A DNA stretch of 8,347 nt from Clostridia bacterium (GTDB taxonomy: Bacteria > Bacillota_A > Clostridia > Oscillospirales > CAG-272), in the NCBI GenBank assembly GCA_017542695.1, contig JAFXWT010000004.1, forward strand, positions 1-8,347, in the 5' to 3' direction. The position numbers were made by a program, and so were the translations under genes. The notes under the pieces are model-generated. The model saw only the letters and a list, made by a program, of their open reading frames with translations. It did not search any database and was not told where the DNA came from. Positions within the stretch are counted from its first letter, which is position 1; each line of letters begins with the position of its first letter. This document shows, in pieces, positions 1 through 5,150 of this stretch.

Positions 1-898
1 AACGGCGATTTTGCTCAAGCTCGTTCTCATCAGGCAGTATCGGTTTTTTTGTTATGACTTTTATTTTCGGTTTGTTCCCGCATACGCAGACGGGAAACGA
101 CGGCGGGCAGGTGCACCCGCGCGAGAGATCCGCGAACGCGTTTTTTACCGCTCGGTCTTCAAGCGAATGGAATGTGATGAAGGCGACCCTGCCACCCGTT
201 TTAAGTCTTGAAATTATTTTTTTCACTGTGGGTTCGATGATGTCGATCTCACCGTTGACTTCGATGCGTATCGCCTGAAACGTCTTTTTCGCGGGGTGAT
301 GTCCGACCTCCCGCAGCTTCGGCGGATAGGCGCTTTTGACAACGTCGGAAAGCTCCGTCGTCGTTTTGATCGGCGCCGCTTCCCGCGCGCGGACTATGGC
401 GCGGGCGATCGAGGGAGCGAAGTTGTCCTCGCCGTAGACGGAAATTACGCGGCGCAGGTCGCTTTCGGAGTACGTGTTCACCACGTCGCACGCAGTGAGC
501 GGGGAAGTGACGTCCATTCTCATGTCGAGCGGCGCGTCGAGCTTATACGAAAAGCCGCGCGCGGCGGTGTCGAACTGATACGATGAAACGCCGAGATCGG
601 CGAGTGCTCCGTCGATTTTTTCGATGGCGAGCTCGTCGAGTATTCCGTCTATATTTGAAAAATTGTCTTTTACGAAAGTTATTTTGTCGGCAAACGGGGC
701 AAGCCGCGCCTTTGCGGCGGCTATTGCGTCGCTGTCGCGGTCGATGCAGATGAGGCGTCCGCCGTCGAGTCGCTTTGCGATCTCATACGAATGGCCTCCG
801 CCGCCCGTCGTGCAGTCGACGTATATTCCGTTTGGTTTTATGTCAAGCGCCGCGATGCTCTCGTCGAGCAGCACGGAAATGTGTTCAAAATCAGCCAT
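1..898 (-). CDS. rsmH: 16S rRNA (cytosine1402-N4)-methyltransferase RsmH, C-terminus cut by window edge
   Basis: RsmH (MraW) uses S-adenosylmethionine to methylate N4 of C1402 in 16S rRNA in the cytoplasm and is the usual second gene of the dcw cluster. I translated this frame directly: it is open from the ATG at 898 to the left edge, giving 299 codons. The start reads MADFEHISVLLDESIAAL, followed by the SAM-binding motif DCTTGGGGHS (about residues 28-37). Further family blocks are ADLGVSSYQFD, RGFSYKLDAPLDMRMD, GEDNFAPSIARAIV, HPAKKTFQAIRIEVNGE and FITFHSLEDR. A CTCPPSFPVCVCG segment precedes the end, as in other members. The family is about 310 aa, so perhaps 10-20 residues are missing (inferred). 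The ATG shares one base with the mraZ stop (TGATG), implying translational coupling and cotranscription with mraZ. Assignment is secure; only the 3' end is unseen. Confidence 0.96.
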   Translation of the reverse strand, partial: MADFEHISVLLDESIAALDIKPNGIYVDCTTGGGGHSYEIAKRLDGGRLICIDRDSDAIAAAKARLAPFADKITFVKDNFSNIDGILDELAIEKIDGALADLGVSSYQFDTAARGFSYKLDAPLDMRMDVTSPLTACDVVNTYSESDLRRVISVYGEDNFAPSIARAIVRAREAAPIKTTTELSDVVKSAYPPKLREVGHHPAKKTFQAIRIEVNGEIDIIEPTVKKIISRLKTGGRVAFITFHSLEDRAVKNAFADLSRGCTCPPSFPVCVCGNKPKIKVITKKPILPDENELEQNRR

Positions 899-1317
899 CA
901 GCAACCGAGCTGTTCCATCAGCGTGGCGATCTCGTCTGACGATTCGAGCTCGCGCTCCTTGTTCCAGCCGTCAGCAGACCAGATCTCGATATAGGAGCCG
1001 GCGCCTGTGATGTAAACGTCGCCGTCGATGCCCGCGTATTCGCGCAGGTTCTGCGGAATGACGGTGCGGCCGTGAGAGTCGACTTCGCTCTCGCACGCTC
1101 CGGCGTAGACGAAGCGGCGGATGCGGCGCGCCTGAGAAGCGGGGAGGTCGTTGATCTTCGACGTGTATTTTTCCCATTCTTCCTCGGGATAGACGGCGAG
1201 GCAAAGGTCTACGCCGCGCGTCACGACGAATTTTTCGCCGAGCGACTCGCGGAATTTCGCGGGAATGAATATTCTGCCTTTGGCGTCTATCGAGTATTTG
1301 AATTCACCGAGAAACAT
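898..1317 (-). CDS. mraZ: Transcriptional regulator MraZ
   Basis: MraZ is a DNA-binding protein with two SpoVT/AbrB-type swapped-hairpin domains. In the species studied it forms ring-shaped multimers and controls its own dcw operon. This copy has 139 aa, close to the family's usual 140-150. The first domain begins MFLGEFKYSIDAKGRIFIPAK with the DAKGR motif at residues 11-15. The second contains the matching DSHGR followed by TVIPQNLREYAGI. The two DxxGR motifs are the family signature. I chose the ATG at 1317 because the conserved N-terminus starts exactly there and an AGGAAAGGGG ribosome binding site lies about 8 bases upstream. The same frame continues open further upstream but would translate the promoter and operator. 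The gene is first in its transcript, behind a promoter at 1403-1431 and repeated GTGG motifs, which fits autoregulation (inference). It overlaps rsmH by one base. Confidence 0.96.
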   Translation of the reverse strand: MFLGEFKYSIDAKGRIFIPAKFRESLGEKFVVTRGVDLCLAVYPEEEWEKYTSKINDLPASQARRIRRFVYAGACESEVDSHGRTVIPQNLREYAGIDGDVYITGAGSYIEIWSADGWNKERELESSDEIATLMEQLGC

Positions 1318-1334
1318 CCGATCTGCCCCTTTCC

Positions 1335-1364
1335 TGTGGAAAACTCTGTGGGAAATGTGGAAAA
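1335..1364 (+). promoter_or_regulatory. Array of three TGTGG(G/A)AAA motifs in the mraZ leader
   Basis: Reading the plus strand, TGTGGAAAA occurs at 1335-1343 and 1356-1364, with TGTGGGAAA between them at 1347-1355. On the transcribed (minus) sense these are TTTTCCACA, TTTCCCACA and TTTTCCACA. Each TTTTCCACA differs from the DnaA box TTATCCACA at one base. They may instead be inverted MraZ sites, since they share GTGG with the array at 1369-1394. The motifs lie between the predicted transcription start and the mraZ ribosome binding site, so a bound protein would block elongation or initiation. The pattern is directly visible; which protein binds is unknown. Confidence 0.5.
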
Positions 1365-1368
1365 CTAA

Positions 1369-1394
1369 CCACTTTGCTCCACAACGAACCACTT
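1369..1394 (-). promoter_or_regulatory. Putative MraZ operator: three GTGG boxes at 10-bp steps
   Basis: On the minus strand the motifs AAAGTGGTT, GTTGTGGAG and AAAGTGGTT follow each other. Their CCAC complements begin at 1369, 1379 and 1389, giving an exact 10-bp period, about one helical turn. MraZ proteins in other bacteria bind short GTGG/TGGG direct repeats at this period in front of their own gene (established family knowledge). The array begins just downstream of the -10 box, so occupancy would block the promoter. Assignment as the MraZ autoregulatory site is an inference from motif, spacing and place. Confidence 0.72.
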
Positions 1395-1402
1395 TTATCT
1401 CT

Positions 1403-1431
1403 ATTATAATGGATAAATGCAAAAAAGGCAA
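1403..1431 (-). promoter_or_regulatory. Sigma-A-type promoter of mraZ-rsmH
   Basis: On the minus strand, TTGCCT (1426-1431) and a perfect TATAAT (1403-1408) are separated by 17 bases. The expected start of transcription is near 1396, giving a leader of about 80 bases that contains both GTGG arrays. It is the only good promoter seen in front of the dcw genes in this window. Confidence 0.75.
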
Positions 1432-1579
1432 GGGGTTTTTGAAAATTTTTTCACGAAAACGAAAAAAATATGTTTTTTCATTCTTTTCTCCGTGTGCCTT
1501 TTCCGTTAGTGTGAAAGAAAAACGAGAATTCCACACACTCACGTGGCGGCGACGAGAAATGCGGATTGGTCGATGAGTT
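1432..1579. other. Non-coding stretch upstream of the mraZ promoter
   Basis: No convincing coding sequence is seen on either strand. The part at 1432-1500 is rich in A and T tracts, which could act as an upstream promoter element for mraZ (inference). The rest has only a weak inverted repeat, AGTGTG at 1508-1513 with CACACT at 1534-1539 and a 20-base loop. I see no tRNA, riboswitch or terminator here. Confidence 0.4.
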
Positions 1580-1689
1580 GTAGGGGCGACCATCGGTCGT
1601 CCGCCTCTCACATGAAGTGTTGAGTCGGCAGAGCCGACGGATTGGAAGACGTCGAAAAACTTCGGGCGGCCACACAGGACCGCCCCTAC
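1580..1689. mobile_element. MITE-like or REP-like palindromic element, about 110 bp
   Basis: The left end reads GTAGGGGCGACC from 1580 and the right end reads CGCCCCTAC at 1681-1689, so the unit is bounded by 9-bp perfect inverted ends (GTAGGGGCG). The left end is itself a small hairpin: GGCGACC, a 3-base loop, then GGTCGTC. A perfect hairpin GTCGGC-AGA-GCCGAC lies inside at 1624-1638. It carries no transposase gene and lies between two operons. Small non-autonomous elements and extragenic palindromes have this form. From memory, GTAGGGGCG-headed palindromes are common between genes in Clostridia; I cannot confirm that here. No clear target-site duplication was found, so mobility is an inference. 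Confidence 0.5.
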
Positions 1690-1734
1690 AAAAATAAAGA
1701 TTAAACCGTAGGGGCGGCCCTGTGTGGCCGCCCG
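1663..1734. repeat. Long inverted repeat, 27-bp arms with one mismatch
   Basis: The arms are 1663-1689 and 1708-1734. The reverse complement of the second matches the first at 26 of 27 positions, and the 18-base loop (1690-1707) is AT-rich. Each arm is also nearly self-complementary: in the right arm GGGCGGCC (1712-1719) pairs perfectly with GGCCGCCC (1726-1733) around CTGTGT. The structure can therefore fold as one long hairpin or as two short ones. The right arm is a third copy of the GTAGGGGCG header, in the same direction as the one at 1580, and probably represents a second insertion of the same repeat family. It might also block transcription between the coaD and mraZ units (inference). 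Confidence 0.85.
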
Positions 1735-1822
1735 TCGATTTCTTTGTGGGGAACCCCCTCGCGCACGCTTCTATACGGCGAAGACTAACGACATCAAGCC
1801 GTAGCCGAGCACGAAAAAAAGA
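1735..1822. other. Non-coding spacer between the repeat cluster and the coaD terminator
   Basis: No gene is supported here. It contains a GGGGAACCCC palindrome (1748-1757) and an inverted repeat TACGGC (1774-1779) with GCCGTA (1798-1803) around an 18-base loop. These may be further degenerate pieces of the palindromic repeat cluster, but they lack the GTAGGGGCG header. Confidence 0.35.
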
Positions 1823-1849
1823 AAAAAGCAAGCCCGCAGCTTGCTTTTT
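1811..1849 (-). terminator. Intrinsic terminator of the uvrC-rsmD-coaD operon
   Basis: Perfect 11-bp stem: AAAAAGCAAGC at 1823-1833 pairs with GCTTGCTTTTT at 1839-1849, with a 5-base loop. Read on the minus strand it is followed by a T-rich run (TTCTTTTTTTCG). It starts 14 bases after the coaD stop codon. The A/T ends make it usable on the plus strand too, but no plus-strand gene precedes it. Confidence 0.88.
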
Positions 1850-1862
1850 GATATTGATAATA

Positions 1863-2327
1863 TTATTTGCTTATGATCTCATACGCGCCCGTCGGCACGT
1901 ATTTTTCATAGGGCTTTCCGTATTTTATCATCTCGCGCACGAATGTGGAGCTGACGAACGACAGCGCGGGGGCAGACGAGAGGATGACCGTTTCGACGCC
2001 GCCGATCTCCATATTTATCTCGGCGAGCGACATTTCGTAATCGGCGTCGACGGCGTTGCGTATGCCCCTCAGGATCACGGCGTTGTGCGCCTTCGCAAAA
2101 TCCGCGAGCGTCACGTCCGACGCCTGCTCGACTTTGACGTTGCCGATATCCTTGACTGCGGCTTTTATCGCATCCGTGCGGGTTTTTGCGGAAAACATCG
2201 TCTTTTTTCCGCCGTTCTCGAACACGCCGACGGTCACGTTATCAAAAAGCGCCGCGGCGCGCCTTATAATGTCGAGATGCCCGACTGTCACGGGGTCGAA
2301 AGTGCCCGCTATCACTGCGTTTTTCAT
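1863..2327 (-). CDS. coaD: Phosphopantetheine adenylyltransferase CoaD
   Basis: CoaD joins 4'-phosphopantetheine and ATP to give dephospho-CoA and pyrophosphate, the penultimate step of coenzyme A synthesis, in the cytoplasm. The protein has 154 aa (family about 160). It opens with MKNAVIAGTFDPVTVGHLDI, which contains the nucleotidyltransferase TxGH motif at residues 14-17. The KKTMF segment, RGIRNAVDADYE and the late SFVSSTFVRE block match the substrate-binding and ISSTxVRE motifs of the family. The ATG at 2327 is chosen because the conserved N-terminus begins there and AAAGGAG lies about 7 bases upstream. Earlier in-frame ATGs would run back inside rsmD. Its start overlaps the rsmD stop by ATGA, so the two are probably translationally coupled. 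The rsmD-coaD pair is conserved in Firmicutes (ylbH-ylbI in B. subtilis). It is the last gene of its operon. Confidence 0.96.
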   Translation of the reverse strand: MKNAVIAGTFDPVTVGHLDIIRRAAALFDNVTVGVFENGGKKTMFSAKTRTDAIKAAVKDIGNVKVEQASDVTLADFAKAHNAVILRGIRNAVDADYEMSLAEINMEIGGVETVILSSAPALSFVSSTFVREMIKYGKPYEKYVPTGAYEIISK

Positions 2328-2890
2328 TGATATTCTCCTTTCGGCGCGAGGTATGATATGATTATCCTGCCGTATCGCGCGGTCTTTTTCAGTTCGTATC
2401 GAGAGAAAATTTTCTCGTCGCCCTCGTCGAAATACTTTTCGTCCTCGCAAATAACGACGCTCGTCTCTTTGAGCAGTCCCGCGTCGTATATCGCCGCGAG
2501 CGTATCCGGCAGAGCGCGGAGCGCGTACGGCGGGTCGAGGAACACGTAATCGTATTTTTTGCCGCGCGCGGACTTGATAAACTGCTCGGCGCTCATGCAA
2601 AGCACAGTCGATCTGCTCTCGAATTTTGTCTTTTTGATATTTTCATTTATTATTTTCACTGCGTCGCGCGAAGCGTCGACGAGCGTCGCGGACGCGGCTC
2701 CGCGGCTGATCGCTTCGATGCCCATCTGTCCGCTGCCGGCGAAAAGATCGAGCATCGTTCTGCCATCAAGCTCGAACTGTATCGACGAAAACACCGCCTC
2801 TTTCACAAGTTCAGGCGTCGGGCGCGTTACGTCCTCTCCCGCGAGGGTGATAAGGCGCGTGCCTCGCGCCGTTCCCGTTATTACTCTCAT
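2324..2890 (-). CDS. rsmD: 16S rRNA (guanine966-N2)-methyltransferase RsmD
   Basis: RsmD methylates N2 of G966 in 16S rRNA during 30S assembly, using S-adenosylmethionine. The 188-aa product shows MRVITGTARGTRL at the N-terminus and the RPTPELVKEAVFSSI block (about residues 23-37). It has a class I SAM-binding motif LDLFAGSGQMGIEAISRGA (about 47-65) and the catalytic DPPY at 119-122. Length and motif order match the family. The start ATG overlaps the uvrC stop (ATGA) and uses a GGGAG site inside the uvrC 3' end, and its own stop overlaps coaD. Both overlaps argue for one coupled transcript. A variant of the RPT region (TPELVKE where many members have TDRVKE) is the only small departure. Confidence 0.95.
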   Translation of the reverse strand: MRVITGTARGTRLITLAGEDVTRPTPELVKEAVFSSIQFELDGRTMLDLFAGSGQMGIEAISRGAASATLVDASRDAVKIINENIKKTKFESRSTVLCMSAEQFIKSARGKKYDYVFLDPPYALRALPDTLAAIYDAGLLKETSVVICEDEKYFDEGDEKIFSRYELKKTARYGRIIISYLAPKGEYQ

Positions 2891-4710
2891 TTTTTATCTC
2901 CCATCAGGTATTCTTTGATTTTTTCGGCGATCTCGGGCGTGACGCCTTTCACCGACGCAAGCTCGTCAACGCTCGCCTTGCGGACTCCCGCGAGACCGCC
3001 GAACGTTTTGAGCAGAAGTTTCGCCTTTGCCTCACCGATACCGTCGATGTTTTCAAGCGTCGAGCGTTTTATGGTCTTGCGCTTTTTCTCCGTCATACGC
3101 GCGACGGTGAAGCGGTGCACTTCCTCCTGTATGCCGTATATCAGAACGAACACCGGCTGTTCGAGCGCGATGGATATCTCTCCGCGCTCGTCGACGAGCG
3201 CGCGCGTCTTGTGGTGCTCGTCCTTGACCATGCCGAGTACAGCCGTGTCGAGTCCGTTTTCGGTCAGCACCTCGCGTGCGACGGCGACGTGATTTTCTCC
3301 TCCGTCGATGAGGAACAGGTCGGGCAGGGGATTTTCGTCTTTGTGTCCGATGCGGCGCGTCAGCACCTCGCGCATCGCGCCGTAATCGTCCTGCGCGCCC
3401 TGCTTTATATTGAAGACGCGGTAGTCGCTCTTCTTCGGTTTGCCGTGCTCGTAAACGACCATGCCCGCCGTGATGTGCTCGCTCCCGTAGTTCGATATGT
3501 CATACGCCTCTATGCGCTCCGGCACGACCTCAAGCCCCGCGAGCATGGCGAGGCGCTCGAGCGCCTTATTTGATTTTTCGTTTTCCTTTTGCTTTTCGCG
3601 TGCTTTCTGAACGGCGTTCTGATACGCCATGTCGCAAAGCTTCTTCGCGTCGCCGCGCTGCGGCACGCGGACGTTTACTTTATATCCGGCTTTTTCGGTC
3701 AGCCATTCTGAAAGAAGCGACAGATCGTCGTCGGAAATTCCGCCCGTGAACGTTATATCTTTCGGGATGTATTCGCGGCTTGTGTAAAGCCCGTAGACGA
3801 ACGAAGAAAGCGCCGACGAGTCGGCGATCTCACTCTGCCCGAAGAAGAACTCCTCCGAGTCGATGAGCCGTCCGCCTCTGACGTAAAACACGCACGCGGA
3901 CGGGATCACTTCGTCGCTCTGCCAAGCGATGACGTCTCGCTCGACGTCGGGGGATTCGACGACTTTTTGCTTGTCGGAGAGCTTTTTTATCGCGGCGATG
4001 CGGTCGCGGTAGCGCGCCGCCGATTCGTAAGCGAGATTTTCCGACGCCGAGATCATTTTCTTTTCGAGATCGGCGATGACGGCTCCATGCTCGCCCGATA
4101 AAAACGACACCGCCTGCATGAACGCTTCGCGGTACTGCTCCGCCGTGACGCTTTCAAGGCACGGGGCGACGCAGCCCATCTGCCTGTAAATGCAGTTTTT
4201 GACCTTGCCCTTGTCTTTCGGGAAGTGGCGGCGACAGGAGGGAAGATCGAACGTTTTTTCGATCGTCGAGATCAGCGAAAACACCGTTGCCGACGCGGTG
4301 TACGGTCCGAAATAGCGCGCACGGTCGTTTTCGCGGCGGCGCGTCATCATAAACTCGGGGTATTCTTTGTCGACCGTAGCTTTCAGGTACGGATACGACT
4401 TGTCGTCCTTCAGTTTTACGTTGTAGCGCGGGCGGTAGAGTTTGATGAGACTGTTTTCGAGAGACAGCGCTTCGATCTCCGTGTCGCAGAGAATGTACTC
4501 GAAGTCGGCGACAAAAAAAGTCATCGCGTCGGTCTTGCGGCTTTGAAAATCGCTCTCGTGAAAATACTGCGAAACGCGATTTTTCAGCTTCTTGCTTTTG
4601 CCGACGTAGATCACTTTTCCCGCTCTGTCGCGCATTATATATACACCCGGCGTCAGCGGCAGTCCCGCCGCTTTTTCGCGCAGATGATCAGCAAATTCGG
4701 GGTTTACCAT
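2887..4710 (-). CDS. uvrC: Excinuclease ABC subunit C (UvrC)
   Basis: UvrC is the nuclease of nucleotide excision repair. It is recruited by UvrB at a lesion and cuts the damaged strand on both sides. The 607-aa product is full length. The GIY-YIG nuclease lies at about residues 17-95 (G22-V-Y24, Y35-V-G37, R45). Cysteines 159, 173, 180 and 184 follow the spacing of the iron-sulphur site described for UvrC. A UVR helical region for UvrB contact is at about 211-245. The RNase H-like domain has D404 (RIEAYDISNYG), D469 (LIDGGENH) and H532 (EEVHRF), the expected catalytic residues. Paired helix-hairpin-helix motifs lie at about 553-605 (NIDGIGEAKAKLLL, ASVKGVTPEIAEKI). The ATG at 4710 has GGAG 7 bases upstream. 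It is first of three overlapping genes. A terminator-like hairpin ends shortly before the start, so expression may depend on read-through. No LexA box was seen. Confidence 0.97.
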   Translation of the reverse strand: MVNPEFADHLREKAAGLPLTPGVYIMRDRAGKVIYVGKSKKLKNRVSQYFHESDFQSRKTDAMTFFVADFEYILCDTEIEALSLENSLIKLYRPRYNVKLKDDKSYPYLKATVDKEYPEFMMTRRRENDRARYFGPYTASATVFSLISTIEKTFDLPSCRRHFPKDKGKVKNCIYRQMGCVAPCLESVTAEQYREAFMQAVSFLSGEHGAVIADLEKKMISASENLAYESAARYRDRIAAIKKLSDKQKVVESPDVERDVIAWQSDEVIPSACVFYVRGGRLIDSEEFFFGQSEIADSSALSSFVYGLYTSREYIPKDITFTGGISDDDLSLLSEWLTEKAGYKVNVRVPQRGDAKKLCDMAYQNAVQKAREKQKENEKSNKALERLAMLAGLEVVPERIEAYDISNYGSEHITAGMVVYEHGKPKKSDYRVFNIKQGAQDDYGAMREVLTRRIGHKDENPLPDLFLIDGGENHVAVAREVLTENGLDTAVLGMVKDEHHKTRALVDERGEISIALEQPVFVLIYGIQEEVHRFTVARMTEKKRKTIKRSTLENIDGIGEAKAKLLLKTFGGLAGVRKASVDELASVKGVTPEIAEKIKEYLMGDKK

Positions 4711-4720
4711 AAAATCTCCA

Positions 4721-4758
4721 CATAAAAAGGCAGATAACGGCGCGCCGTATCTGCCTTT
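4721..4758 (-). terminator. Intrinsic terminator or attenuator between the HPr-like gene and uvrC
   Basis: AAAGGCAGATA (4726-4736) pairs perfectly with TATCTGCCTTT (4748-4758). The intervening bases contain the palindrome CGGCGCGCCG (4738-4747), so the stem can extend through the whole element with one bulged base. On the minus strand it ends in TTTTT. The hairpin begins 8 bases after the HPr-like stop codon. The U-run ends about 13 bases before the uvrC start codon, leaving just the ribosome binding site. No promoter is visible between it and uvrC, so partial termination is plausible (inference). Confidence 0.8.
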
Positions 4759-4766
4759 GGCAAAAA

Positions 4767-5045
4767 TCAGTTCTCGCTTACAAGGAACGCTTCAAGCTCC
4801 GCAAGCGCCGCCGATTCGTCGGTGCCGTCCGCTGTAAGCGTTACCGTCATTCCTTTCGATATTCCGAGCGAGCATATTCCGAGATAGCTCTTAGCGTTGA
4901 GGCGACGGTCTTCATGCATTATCCAGATGCGGCAATCCGTATATTTCGTTGCGATCCCCACAAATTGCGATATCGGTCTGTGATTGAGCGCCGCGGAATT
5001 GCTCGTATCAAAATTCTTTTTTATTGTAATCTCTCTTGAAATCAT
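4767..5045 (-). CDS. HPr-family protein with an altered active-site loop (Crh-like)
   Basis: HPr is the small phosphocarrier of the sugar phosphotransferase system, taking phosphate from enzyme I on His15; HPr kinase phosphorylates Ser46 for catabolite control. This 92-aa protein keeps the fold signature. ITIKKNF matches strand 1, RPISQFVGIATKY helix 1, NAKSYLGICSLGISKG the Ser46 region and DGTDESAALAELEAFL the last helix. S53 corresponds to Ser46. The motif normally written GLHARP reads ALNHRP, so aligning on Arg-Pro puts Asn21 at the catalytic His position and a histidine (H22) one place later. About six extra residues (within FDTSNSAA) precede it. Bacillus Crh likewise lacks His15 but keeps Ser46, so a regulatory rather than sugar-transport role is likely (inference). 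Phosphorylation of H22 cannot be excluded. The ATG at 5045 has an AGGA site 7 bases upstream, with its own promoter and terminator. I give no symbol because ptsH or crh cannot be decided. Confidence 0.85.
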   Translation of the reverse strand: MISREITIKKNFDTSNSAALNHRPISQFVGIATKYTDCRIWIMHEDRRLNAKSYLGICSLGISKGMTVTLTADGTDESAALAELEAFLVSEN

Positions 5046-5099
5046 CGAAATCCTACTCCCGTGTTCCGTTTTGACGGTTATTTTTGAAATATTATCAGT

Positions 5100-5128
5100 A
5101 TTATATCAAATGTTCTTTGCAAAATCAA
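5100..5128 (-). promoter_or_regulatory. Extended -10 promoter of the HPr-like gene
   Basis: On the minus strand, TTGATT (5123-5128), 17 bases, then TATAAT (5100-5105), preceded by TG-A to give the extended -10 form TGATATAAT. The predicted start is near 5093, giving a leader of about 47 bases. A small dyad, CCGTTTTGACGG (5066-5077), lies in the leader. The surrounding DNA (5080-5150) is AT-rich and has no clear terminator for the preceding operon, so read-through from upstream is possible. Confidence 0.75.
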
Positions 5129-5150
5129 TAGTTTTTTGAAGAAAATTTTT

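Noticed and set aside
898..1204. Second minus-strand frame within mraZ (77 codons at 971-1204)
   Set aside because: Arginine-rich out-of-frame reading of mraZ with no initiation signal.
1508..1539. Inverted repeat AGTGTG/CACACT as a possible terminator
   Set aside because: Only 6 bp with a 20-base A-rich loop and no T-run; too weak.
1318..1611. Longer version of mraZ starting at 1611
   Set aside because: The extra 98 codons cover the promoter, the GTGG arrays and part of the repeat. The conserved MraZ N-terminus and a ribosome binding site fix the start at 1317.
1478..1831. Minus-strand open frame of 117 codons including GGHTGPPLR
   Set aside because: It translates the palindromic repeats and the flanking spacer. 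GGHTGPPLR-like peptides are what the GTAGGGGCG repeats give in this frame, and there is no recognisable domain.
2328..2600. Longer version of coaD starting at 2600
   Set aside because: The extension lies inside rsmD in another frame and has no similarity to CoaD; the family N-terminus begins at 2327.
4225..4725. Plus-strand frame of 166 codons opposite uvrC, and similar ones at 3115-3573, 1722-2330 and 6142-6681
   Set aside because: They are antisense to well-supported genes (or to the repeat spacer and coaD), are rich in Arg and Val as expected for shadow frames of this codon use, and show no motifs or ribosome binding sites.
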